Positions 8,853 to 15,806 of a DNA stretch of 64,000 bases are shown here, one piece after another. The notes below the pieces were generated by a model. It made no database searches and was not told the origin of the DNA. It was given only the letters and a program-made list of their open reading frames with translations. The DNA is from Amycolatopsis regifaucium (GTDB lineage Bacteria; Actinomycetota; Actinomycetes; Mycobacteriales; Pseudonocardiaceae): the NCBI RefSeq assembly GCF_001613935.1, contig NZ_LQCI01000034.1, positions 1,217,031 through 1,281,030 of the forward strand, in the 5' to 3' direction. Numbering within the stretch: position 1 is the first letter of the stretch; each line of letters begins with the position of its first letter. Made by a program: the position numbers and the translations under genes.

Positions 8853-9527
8853 ATGACTGTGATCGAGGCCTATCTCGGTGATCTGCGCGCGCGGCTCGAC
8901 GGCCCGGCGTCGGCGAAGCGGGATCTGCTGCGCGAAGCGCGCGACGGGCTCAACGACGCCGCCGACGCCTACCGCGAGGGCGGCTGGAGCGAACAGGAAG
9001 CGCAGCGGCGCGCCGTCGACGATTTCGGGCCGGTGCACCTGATCGCGCAGGGTTACCAGACCGAACTCGGGATGCACAGCGGCACCCGCACGCTCTGGAA
9101 ACTGATCCTCGGCGTGCCGTTGATGCAGCTCGCCTGGGACTTCGCCCGCAAGTGGACCTTCGGTGACTGGTCGCAGTTCACGACGCCGACGCCTGCTTGG
9201 TACAAGTACATCGCCCAGTTCACCCACGGTTCGGTGTTCCTCGTGCCGGTGCTGGGCGTTTTCGCGCTCGTCTGCATGCGCTGGCTCTCGCGGCGGATGG
9301 ACGGCGTCCGGCTGGTCCGGACCGCCGGCGTGCTGATCGGCGAGGCCGTCGGGCTGAACCTGCTTTCGGTGGCACTGCTGGTGTTCGCCACCGGGTTCAT
9401 CGACGCGTCCCGGCTGTTCCTGTCCGTGCCGTGCGGGATCCTGATGATCGTCTGGGTGGTGCTCAGCGTGCGACTCGCCTTGCTGGCGAGACGATCGTGG
9501 CGTTCGTGTGCCACGATCGTCGCGTGA
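8853..9527 (+). CDS. HAAS-type membrane protein, second paralogue
   Basis: 224 residues, paralogous to the preceding gene. N-terminal HAAS module EARDGLNDAADAYREGG and QRRAVDDFGPVHLIAQGYQT, then about four transmembrane helices ending in RLFLSVPCGILMIVWVVLS. ATG at 8853 lies 28 bases after the previous stop. Its stop overlaps the GTG of the DivIVA-domain gene (GTGA), and a perfect 11-bp inverted repeat at 9491-9520 lies in its last codons. Function unknown. Confidence 0.8.
   Translation: MTVIEAYLGDLRARLDGPASAKRDLLREARDGLNDAADAYREGGWSEQEAQRRAVDDFGPVHLIAQGYQTELGMHSGTRTLWKLILGVPLMQLAWDFARKWTFGDWSQFTTPTPAWYKYIAQFTHGSVFLVPVLGVFALVCMRWLSRRMDGVRLVRTAGVLIGEAVGLNLLSVALLVFATGFIDASRLFLSVPCGILMIVWVVLSVRLALLARRSWRSCATIVA
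9491..9520. promoter_or_regulatory. hairpin at the junction of two coupled genes
   Basis: ACGATCGTGGC, an 8-base loop, then GCCACGATCGT: a perfect 11-bp stem ending three bases before the GTG start at 9524. No Shine-Dalgarno sequence precedes that GTG, so a re-initiation or mRNA-processing role is conceivable (inference). Confidence 0.5.
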
Positions 9528-9826
9528 CGACCGCCCTGATCTACCTCCTAGTCATGCTGCTGGTGGCCGCAGTGGTGTTTCTGCTGGCCGCCGTGGTGTT
9601 CGGCCGGGGTGAGGAACTGGCCCCGCTGCCGCCCGGCAGTTCGCCGACCAGGCTGCCCGCCGAGGACATCACCGCCGAGGACATCCACGCTGTCCGCTAC
9701 CAGCTGGTGCTGCGCGGGTACAAGATGTCCGAAGTGGACTGGGTGATGCGGCGGCTCGGCGTCGAGATCGACGAATTGCGCGCCAGGGTGGCGGAGCTGG
9801 AGGCCGAACGCGAGGGCGCCAGGTGA
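9524..9826 (+). CDS. DivIVA-domain-containing small membrane protein
   Basis: 100 residues: one N-terminal transmembrane helix (ALIYLLVMLLVAAVVFLLAAVVF), a proline-rich linker, then a short DivIVA-like segment (AEDIHAVRYQLVLRGYKMSEVDWVMRRLG) and a coiled coil rich in Glu/Arg (ELRARVAELEAEREGAR). DivIVA domains bind curved membrane or partner proteins at poles and septa. It corresponds in position to M. tuberculosis Rv1209. GTG at 9524 overlaps the upstream stop, and its own stop overlaps the next GTG, so it sits within a coupled string. A role in envelope growth or division is inferred. Confidence 0.8.
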   Translation: MTTALIYLLVMLLVAAVVFLLAAVVFGRGEELAPLPPGSSPTRLPAEDITAEDIHAVRYQLVLRGYKMSEVDWVMRRLGVEIDELRARVAELEAEREGAR

Positions 9827-10272
9827 CCGACGTCGTCGTCTCCGTCGACGTCGCGGTACCGGCCGGGACGGCTTGGCTCGCGCTGACCGATTGGGAACGC
9901 CAGGGCGAGTGGATGCTCGGCACCCACGTCAAGGTCGTCGAGGGCAACGGGCGCAGTGTCGGCTCGAAGCTGTCGGCCTTCACCGGCGTCGCGGGGATCG
10001 GGTTCACCGACACCATGGAGATCACCAGCTGGGAACCGCCGCTGCGCTGCGTCGTGCGGCACCTCGGCAAGATCGTGCAGGGCACCGGGGTGTTCCAGGT
10101 GATCGAGAAGGGGCCGCATTCGTCGACCTTCGTCTGGGCGGAGCATCTGCGGCCGCCGTTCGGCGTCGTCGGGCGGCTCGGCTGGCCGGTCGCGAAACCG
10201 GGATTCGAGCTGGGATTGCGGCTGAGCCTGCAAAGGTTCGCGAAATACGCGGAGGGGTACCGGGTTGGCTGA
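9823..10272 (+). CDS. SRPBCC-family (polyketide cyclase/START-like) protein
   Basis: 149 residues with the SRPBCC layout: VVSVDVAVPAGTAWLALTDWERQGEWM at the start, a central beta-sheet region (IGFTDTMEITSWEPPLRCVVRHLG) and the long C-terminal helix GLRLSLQRFAKYAEGY. The fold forms a hydrophobic pocket for lipids or polyketides; the ligand cannot be read from sequence. GTG at 9823 overlaps the DivIVA gene stop, and its 3' end overlaps the tag start by eight bases, so all of these may be co-translated. Confidence 0.8.
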   Translation: MTDVVVSVDVAVPAGTAWLALTDWERQGEWMLGTHVKVVEGNGRSVGSKLSAFTGVAGIGFTDTMEITSWEPPLRCVVRHLGKIVQGTGVFQVIEKGPHSSTFVWAEHLRPPFGVVGRLGWPVAKPGFELGLRLSLQRFAKYAEGYRVG

Positions 10273-10837
10273 GGCGGGTCTGCTGGGTTCGGACGGGATC
10301 AAGCGGTGTTCGTGGGGCAACTCCGCCCCGGACTACGTCGAGTACCACGACACCGAATGGGGCGTCGAACTCCACGGTGACGAGGAGTTGTACGAGCGCC
10401 TGTGCCTGGAGTCGTTCCAGTCCGGGCTCTCGTGGATCACGATCCTGCGGAAGCGGGAGTCATTCCGAAAGGCGTTCAAGCGGTTCAAGCCGAAGAAGGT
10501 CGCGGCCTTCACCGACGACGACGTCGCCCGGCTCATGGAAGACGCGTCGATCGTGCGGAACCGGGCGAAGATCCTGGCGGCGATCACCAACGCGCGCGCG
10601 ATCGAGCAGCTGGACGGTTCGCTGGACGACCTGCTGTGGTCGTTCGCGCCTGAGTCGCCTGTCCGGCCTCGCACGATGGCCGACGTCCCGGCGATCACGG
10701 ACGAGTCGAAGGCGATGGCGAAGGAACTCAAGAAGCGCGGCTTCGTCTTCCTGGGGCCGACGACGTGTTACGCGCTGATGCAGGCGACCGGGATGGTCAA
10801 CGACCACGTGAGGGAATGCTTCCGGGCGAAGGGTTAG
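10265..10837 (+). CDS. tag: DNA-3-methyladenine glycosylase I
   Basis: Base-excision repair enzyme removing N3-methyladenine from alkylated DNA. The zinc ligands are visible: Cys in IKRCSWG and His in EYHDTEWG at the N-terminus, and His and Cys in NDHVRECF at the C-terminus. ERLCLESFQSGLSW carries the conserved active-site Glu, and TCYALMQATGMVNDH is the family C-terminal block. 190 residues, normal length. The TTG start at 10265 lies inside the preceding gene. Its stop overlaps the stop of the convergent gene by two bases. Homologue of Rv1210. Confidence 0.92.
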   Translation: MAEAGLLGSDGIKRCSWGNSAPDYVEYHDTEWGVELHGDEELYERLCLESFQSGLSWITILRKRESFRKAFKRFKPKKVAAFTDDDVARLMEDASIVRNRAKILAAITNARAIEQLDGSLDDLLWSFAPESPVRPRTMADVPAITDESKAMAKELKKRGFVFLGPTTCYALMQATGMVNDHVRECFRAKG

Positions 10838-11328
10838 CTCGGCTCGGATCGGGCGTGGAGGTCTTCGGCCAGCCGTTGGAGCGTCCGGTAGGTGCCGTCG
10901 AACTCGATCACGCCACCGTCGCGCAGTTCGATGGCGCATTTCGCGGCGTACGCGAAGGGGACGACGTAGTTGAACCAGTACTCGGTGCTTTCGTAACGCA
11001 CTGAGCGGACTTCGGCCCACGTGATCGCGTGCGGGACTTTGGTTCCGTAGACCTCCGCGAAACCGCCGGTGAAGACGTAGAGGCCGCCGTCGAGACGCTT
11101 CCGCGTCGACACACACCACCACAGGAAGAGCGGCGGCCACACGAACAGCACTATGGCCAGCGCTCCCGTCAGGTCACCTTCGCGGATCCCGAGCGCCAGA
11201 GCGCCCGCGAGTGGCGCGAAGGCGAAGAAGGTTCCGATCACCCCTGGTCGACGGCGGTAGCGACGAAGGCAGTCGCCGAGGTCGTGTTCCGCGGCTTTCG
11301 CCTGGAGGTGGGGCGGCGTCGGGATCAC
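10834..11328 (-). CDS. membrane protein of unknown function
   Basis: 164 residues. A basic N-terminal segment (GDCLRRYRRRPG) precedes two hydrophobic helices (VIGTFFAFAPLAGALALGI and GALAIVLFVWPPLFLWWCV). A soluble C-terminal part resembles PH-like/DUF6585-type domains (LYVFTGGFAEVYGTKVPHAITWAEVRSV). GTG start at 11328. Stop codons overlap those of tag. Upstream on the same strand is the enoyl-CoA hydratase gene, separated by a palindromic element, so it is probably transcribed on its own. No function is assigned. Confidence 0.65.
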   Translation of the reverse strand: MIPTPPHLQAKAAEHDLGDCLRRYRRRPGVIGTFFAFAPLAGALALGIREGDLTGALAIVLFVWPPLFLWWCVSTRKRLDGGLYVFTGGFAEVYGTKVPHAITWAEVRSVRYESTEYWFNYVVPFAYAAKCAIELRDGGVIEFDGTYRTLQRLAEDLHARSEPS

Positions 11329-11368
11329 GTCAGGATGCTAGGCGCTCGATACCGGTCCCAAGAGCGCT

Positions 11369-11415
11369 ATGAAGGACGCTTTCCTAGCGAAATTTGCGAT
11401 GAAAGCGTCCTTCAT
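11369..11415. terminator. P-family palindrome, copy 2
   Basis: Perfect 15-bp outer arms (ATGAAGGACGCTTTC at 11369-11383; complement at 11401-11415) around an imperfectly paired centre containing GCGAAATTTGC. It lies directly downstream of the minus-strand enoyl-CoA hydratase gene. It differs from other copies in arm sequence, yet the two arms changed together. Confidence 0.7.
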
Positions 11416-11431
11416 TGCACGTCGGGACCGG

Positions 11432-12226
11432 CTACTTGCCCTGGAAGTTCGGCTTGCGCTTGCCCACGAACGCCTCGACGGCCTCGGTGTGGTCGGCCGT
11501 CGCGCCGAGCGCGGTCTGGGCCTCGTCCTCGGCGGCCAGCGCGGTTTCGAGGGACGACTCGGCCGCCACCGACAGGACGTTCTTGATCTTCGCGTAGGCG
11601 ACCGTCGGGCCCGCCGCGAGCTTCGCGGCGACCTTCTGCGCGCGAGCCGCCAGTTCCTCGTCCGGGACGACCTCGCCGACCAGGCCCAGCTTCAGCGCCT
11701 CGGCCGAATCGACCGTGCGCGCCAGCAACATGAGTTCAGCGGCGCGGCCGAGGCCGATCAGCCGCTGCAGCGTCCACGAAGCGCCCGAGTCCGGGCCGAG
11801 GCCGACGTTCGCGAACGCCATCAGGAAGTTCGCCGACGTCGCCGCGATCCGGAGATCGCTCGCGTAGGCGAAGGCCGCGCCCGCGCCCGCGGCGGGGCCG
11901 TTCACCGCCGCGATCACCGGCTTCGGCATCCCCACGATCGTCTTGACGATCGGGTTGTAGTGCTCCTTGACCGTGTGTAGCGGCGCCGGGTCACCCGCTT
12001 GCAGCAGCCCGACGTGCTCTTTCAGATCCTGCCCGGCGCAGAACGCCTTCCCCGAACCGGTCAGCACGACCGCGCGGACACTGTCGTCGGCCGCGGCTTC
12101 GGTCAGCCCCGCCAGCAGCAGTTCCTTGAGTTCGACGGTCAGCGAGTTGTACGCCTGCGGCCGGTTCAGCGTGAAGGTGCGCACGCCATCGGCGTCGGCG
12201 GTCAACAGAACGTCGGATGTGGTCAC
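11432..12226 (-). CDS. enoyl-CoA hydratase/isomerase family protein, PaaG-like
   Basis: 264-residue crotonase-fold enzyme acting on acyl-CoA. Oxyanion-hole segments are GSGKAFCAGQDLKEH and NGPAAGAGAAFAYASDLRIA. The catalytic region reads NVGLGPDSGASWTLQRLIG, with Asp where classical hydratases have Glu. That pattern fits PaaG-type isomerases (2-(1,2-epoxy)phenylacetyl-CoA or delta3-delta2-enoyl-CoA isomerase) better than a standard hydratase (inference). GTG start at 12226 with AGGAGA upstream. No other phenylacetate genes are nearby. Confidence 0.82.
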   Translation of the reverse strand: MTTSDVLLTADADGVRTFTLNRPQAYNSLTVELKELLLAGLTEAAADDSVRAVVLTGSGKAFCAGQDLKEHVGLLQAGDPAPLHTVKEHYNPIVKTIVGMPKPVIAAVNGPAAGAGAAFAYASDLRIAATSANFLMAFANVGLGPDSGASWTLQRLIGLGRAAELMLLARTVDSAEALKLGLVGEVVPDEELAARAQKVAAKLAAGPTVAYAKIKNVLSVAAESSLETALAAEDEAQTALGATADHTEAVEAFVGKRKPNFQGK

Positions 12227-12421
12227 GGGATCTCCTAGTCGGCGAAACTGCGGTCTTGGGGAAGTCTTTCAGCCTCGCGAGCCGCATACCAGCACCGATA
12301 CGGCGGCAAAAGATCGGTCCGCGTTCGCGCTCGGCCGCTGATGAGGGACAATGGACAGTAGACCCGGCTGGCTTTGACGAGCGCGACCCGGGCGCGCCGG
12401 TTGAGACGGAGGGAGCACGCT

Positions 12422-12589
12422 ATGGCGGCCATGAAGCCCCGGACCGGAGATGGTCCCCTCGAAGTGACTAAGGAGGGGCGGGGCCTCGTGATGCGCGTAC
12501 CACTCGAGGGTGGTGGGCGCCTCGTCGTCGAACTCTCCGCGGAAGAAGCGAAGGATCTCGGCGCTGCCTTGCAGGAGGTCACCGGCTGA
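12422..12589 (+). CDS. DUF3117 domain small protein
   Basis: 55-residue protein highly conserved in actinobacteria: it begins MAAMKPRTGDGPLEVTKEGR and continues VMRVPLEGGGRLVVEL. The annotated start is ATG 12422, where the family's conserved sequence begins and GGAGGG lies upstream; an in-frame start at 12374 would add 16 residues unlike the family. It corresponds to Rv1211. Function unknown. A 12-bp hairpin terminator follows. Confidence 0.9.
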   Translation: MAAMKPRTGDGPLEVTKEGRGLVMRVPLEGGGRLVVELSAEEAKDLGAALQEVTG

Positions 12590-12619
12590 GCCGGACCGCA
12601 CCTACGTTCAACCACCCGC

Positions 12620-12647
12620 ACCCCGGTCTCCCTTCGGAGGCCGGGGT
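12620..12647 (+). terminator. hairpin terminator after DUF3117
   Basis: ACCCCGGTCTCC-CTTC-GGAGGCCGGGGT: a 12-bp stem with one G-U pair and a four-base loop, located between the DUF3117 stop and the pepA start. No T-run follows. Confidence 0.65.
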
Positions 12648-12679
12648 CGCGGTTCATCTGCGCCCGGAGGTCGCTCACT

Positions 12680-14155
12680 GTGCGTAACCCGCTACCCCCC
12701 GTTCCGGGGAAGCTACTCGAACTCGAGGTCTCGGCCGATCTGCGGCGCGGTACGCCGCTGGCCACGCTGATCGCGGCGCCGTCCGAAGAGGACGGTGACG
12801 CCGGCCTCGAGGAGATCGGGGGCGTGCGGCCCACCGGCAAGGCCGGTGACGTGCAGACCGTGCCGACCGGCGGCACCCGCTGGCTGGCGGGTGTCGGCGA
12901 CGGCGAACCGCGCCACTACCGCAAGGCCGGTGCCGCGCTGGTCCGCGCCGTCTCGGCGGCGCTGGACGAAGACGTGAAGGCGGGAGAGAAGGCGTTCCGC
13001 GCCTTCGCCGTCGAATTGCCGGAAGACGCCGGTGCCGAGCACGTCGAGGAGCTGGCGTTCGGGCTGCTGCTCGGCGGCTACCGGTTCACGGTGACGGCCG
13101 AGGAGCCGAAGCCGAGTCTGCGGACAGTGCGGTTGCTCACTCGCCACGAGCGCGCCGTGCCCGCGTACGAGAAGGTGCTGGAGCGGGTCCGCGAACTCGC
13201 CGCGGCCGCCTCCTTCGCGCGCGATCTGGCGAACGCGCCTTCGAACATCAAGACGCCTGCCTGGCTCGCCGACACCACCGCCCGTGTGGCAGGCGGAATT
13301 CCGAACCTGACCGTCTCCGTGCGGGACGAGAAGTGGCTGGCGGAGCAGGGCTTCGGCGGCGTCCTTGCCGTCGGCGGCGGCTCGGCCGCGCCGCCCCGGC
13401 TGATCGAGCTGGAATACCGGCCGCGCGGGGCGACGACGCATCTGCTGCTGGTCGGCAAGGGCATCACCTTCGACACCGGCGGTCTCTCGATCAAACCGGC
13501 CGACGGCATGCACCTCATGCGTACCGACATGGCGGGCGGTGCGGCGATCATCGCCGCCGTCCGCGCGATCGCCGCGCTGCGTCTGCCGGTCAAGGTGACC
13601 GGTCTGGTGCCCGCCGCGGAGAACCACGTGTCCGGCTCGTCGTACCGGCCGGGCGACATCGTCCGGCACTACGGCGGCAAGACGACCGAAGTGGGCAACA
13701 CCGACGCCGAGGGCCGCATGGTGCTGGCCGACGCGCTCGTCTACGGCATCGAGAAGCACAAGCCGGACGCCGTGATCGACGCGGCGACGCTGACCGGGGC
13801 GATGAAGGTTTCGCTCGGCGTCCGCACCGGCGGCGTGTTCGCCACCGACGACGCGCTCGCGGAGCGGGTCACGAAGGCGGGCGAGCGGGTCGGCGAGGCG
13901 TGGTGGCGGATGCCGCTGCTGGAGGACCTCGCCGAGACCGTGCAGGGCTCGCTCGGCGACGTCCGGCAGGCGCCGGGTGGCCCCGGCGGCATCGTCGCGG
14001 CGCTGTTCCTGCGGGAGTTCGTCGGTGACGTGCCGTGGGCGCATCTCGACATCGCCGGGCCCGCGCGGGCCGACAAGACCTACGCCGACGTCGTGCCCGG
14101 AGCCACCGGTTTCGCCGCGCGGACGCTGGTCGAACTGGTCGCTTCCTACGCCTGA
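12680..14155 (+). CDS. pepA: leucyl aminopeptidase (M17)
   Basis: Cytosolic two-metal exopeptidase of the leucine aminopeptidase family, 491 residues. Active-site blocks are VGKGITFDTGGLSIKP (Lys and Asp metal ligands), MRTDMAGGAA and NTDAEGRMVLADAL, the family hallmark. The N-terminal half is the poorly conserved regulatory domain; the C-terminal half is the catalytic domain. GTG start at 12680. It is convergent with a PAP2 phosphatase gene, with an R-family hairpin between them. Confidence 0.93.
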   Translation: MRNPLPPVPGKLLELEVSADLRRGTPLATLIAAPSEEDGDAGLEEIGGVRPTGKAGDVQTVPTGGTRWLAGVGDGEPRHYRKAGAALVRAVSAALDEDVKAGEKAFRAFAVELPEDAGAEHVEELAFGLLLGGYRFTVTAEEPKPSLRTVRLLTRHERAVPAYEKVLERVRELAAAASFARDLANAPSNIKTPAWLADTTARVAGGIPNLTVSVRDEKWLAEQGFGGVLAVGGGSAAPPRLIELEYRPRGATTHLLLVGKGITFDTGGLSIKPADGMHLMRTDMAGGAAIIAAVRAIAALRLPVKVTGLVPAAENHVSGSSYRPGDIVRHYGGKTTEVGNTDAEGRMVLADALVYGIEKHKPDAVIDAATLTGAMKVSLGVRTGGVFATDDALAERVTKAGERVGEAWWRMPLLEDLAETVQGSLGDVRQAPGGPGGIVAALFLREFVGDVPWAHLDIAGPARADKTYADVVPGATGFAARTLVELVASYA

Positions 14156-14162
14156 CCTGCGG

Positions 14163-14774
14163 TTACCTGCGGGGCGGGAGCAAGGGACCTTTGCTGTCGC
14201 CCCGCAGGTCCACCTTGGGCATGGGCTGGGTCGGCGCGTCACCGGCATGGGCGGTGAGCCTGCGGGCGAACCTGGTCGCGGGGCCGGTCAGGTACCGGAA
14301 CACGAGCCACGCCGTCACGGCGCCGAGGACGAGTCCGGCGAGAACGTCGTGCGGGTAGTGCGCGCCGACGAAGACCCGAGAGAAGCCCATCAACGCCGCA
14401 CCCGGGAGCACCCACGCCGCGAGTCGCCGCCAGGCGAGTGCCAGCCCGACGGCGGCCGCCGCGGCGATCGTGGCGTGGTTGCTCGGGAAGGACCAGTCGT
14501 CGAGCGGCGGGCAGTGGACGAGCGTGACGAGGTTCCGGCACGGCCGGTCCTCCTGGAGCACGCTCTTCACGCCTTCACTGATCAGGTACGCGATCGCGGT
14601 CGCGGCGGGCGGCAGCAGCGCCACGGCGATCCGGACGGGCGAAGTGCGCGCCCTCCACGACATCCAGGCGAAAAGCGCCACGAAGACGAGCAGTCCTGCT
14701 TCGGTGAACACGATTCCCGCCGCCTGGAGCCAGCCCGGGCTCTCACCCGCCAACTCCACGATGTCGTCGTACAT
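14163..14774 (-). CDS. PAP2-family phosphatase
   Basis: Integral membrane phosphatase, 203 residues. The three-part PAP2 signature is present: KSVLQEDRP (KxxxxxxRP), FPSNH with the catalytic His, and SRVFVGAHYPHD (SRxxxxxHxxxD). Several hydrophobic helices (for example AGLLVFVALFAWMSW and HDVLAGLVLGAVTAWLVF) surround them. Likely substrates are lipid phosphates or undecaprenyl pyrophosphate; this is not resolved. The C-terminal tail GDSKGPLLPPRR is encoded by the R-family repeat and is probably not part of the ancestral protein. Confidence 0.88.
   Translation of the reverse strand: MYDDIVELAGESPGWLQAAGIVFTEAGLLVFVALFAWMSWRARTSPVRIAVALLPPAATAIAYLISEGVKSVLQEDRPCRNLVTLVHCPPLDDWSFPSNHATIAAAAAVGLALAWRRLAAWVLPGAALMGFSRVFVGAHYPHDVLAGLVLGAVTAWLVFRYLTGPATRFARRLTAHAGDAPTQPMPKVDLRGDSKGPLLPPRR
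14165..14209. terminator. R-family element inside a hairpin between pepA and the PAP2 gene
   Basis: R core AGCAAGGGACCTTTGCT at 14179-14195 flanked by perfect 11-bp arms ACCTGCGGGGC and GCCCCGCAGGT. The element starts 10 bases after the pepA stop and overlaps the last codons of the PAP2 gene on the other strand, encoding its GDSKGPLLP tail. Confidence 0.7.
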
Positions 14775-14843
14775 TCACCCGAAGTTAGCGAAAACATCGC
14801 GCCCGCGAGATGGAGGAACGGCAGTGACCGACCCTGACGATCG

Positions 14844-15743
14844 TCAACGGGGCTGAGCGCGGACCCGCTCCCGGAACCGCGCGACCGCGGGCGGCAGGAC
14901 GACGTCCTTGCGCCACGCCAGCCCGATGGTCCGCCCGACCGGTGGCACCAGCGGGACTTCCGCGACGCCCGCCGGGCTGCCGGGTTCGAAGCGGGGGAGC
15001 AGCGCCACGCCGAGTCCGGCCGCGACCAGCCCTCGCACGGTGTCGGACTCCTGCCCTTCGAAGGCGATCTTCGGTTCGAAGCCGGCCGCGGCGCACAGGT
15101 CGTCGGTGATCGTGCGAAGGCCGTAGCCGGTCTCAAGAAGGACGAATTCCTCGTCCTTGAGGTCTTCGATGGCGGCGCTCGGCTGGCCGGCGAGGCGGTG
15201 CGACGTCGGAACGGATAGGAAGATCTCCTGCTCGGCGAGTACCGCGGTGTCGAGGAGCGGGTCGTCGACGGGGGCTGGCGCGAGCAGCGCGAGATCGAGT
15301 TCGCCGCTGGTCAGCCTGTCGACCATGTCCTGTCGTGAGCCTTGGACCAGCGTGAAGCGCACGTGGGGGTGGTCTGCGCGGTAGCCGCGGAGCAGCGTGG
15401 GAACCAGCGACCGGCCGAGCAGGTGCAGGAAGCCGAGGACGATGTGACCGGATTCGGGGTCGACCTCTTCGCGGGCTTGGCGGACTCCGGTGTCGACGGC
15501 GGCGAGGGCGCGTTCGGCGGCGTCGGCCAGCAGTTCCGCGGCCCGGGTGAGCCGGATGCCGCGGCCGTCGGGGACGGTCAGCGGGGCGCCGAGCGCGTCG
15601 CCGAGCGCCGCGATCCGGCGGCTGACCGTGGGCTGCGGGACGCCGAGGAGTTCGGCCGCGCGTGTGACGTTCGTCGTACGGCGGAGTGCGGTGAGGAGCG
15701 CGAGCTGAGGAGCTAGCTGGGCGGTCATCCTCTCATTCAGCAT
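14844..15743 (-). CDS. LysR-family transcriptional regulator
   Basis: 299 residues: N-terminal helix-turn-helix (TALRRTTNVTRAAELLGVPQPTVSRRIAALG) and a C-terminal periplasmic-binding-like effector domain (GLGVALLPRFEPGSPAG). Start ATG 15743; a GTG/ATG pair slightly downstream (MTAQLAPQ) is possible. It is divergent from an MFS transporter with a 63-base shared promoter region, the usual arrangement for a LysR controlling its neighbour. The effector is unknown. Confidence 0.9.
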   Translation of the reverse strand: MLNERMTAQLAPQLALLTALRRTTNVTRAAELLGVPQPTVSRRIAALGDALGAPLTVPDGRGIRLTRAAELLADAAERALAAVDTGVRQAREEVDPESGHIVLGFLHLLGRSLVPTLLRGYRADHPHVRFTLVQGSRQDMVDRLTSGELDLALLAPAPVDDPLLDTAVLAEQEIFLSVPTSHRLAGQPSAAIEDLKDEEFVLLETGYGLRTITDDLCAAAGFEPKIAFEGQESDTVRGLVAAGLGVALLPRFEPGSPAGVAEVPLVPPVGRTIGLAWRKDVVLPPAVARFRERVRAQPR

Positions 15744-15764
15744 GGTATCGATTGTCGCAGATGA

Positions 15765-15782
15765 ACGTATTAGACGTATTGG
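15765..15782. promoter_or_regulatory. tandem direct repeat in the LysR-MFS promoter region
   Basis: ACGTATTAG followed at once by ACGTATTGG, two 9-base units differing at one base, in an unusually AT-rich part of the divergent promoter. It may be a regulator site or promoter element (inference). Confidence 0.4.
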
Positions 15783-15806
15783 TTAGCGGGGCTTAGCTTC
15801 GAGACC

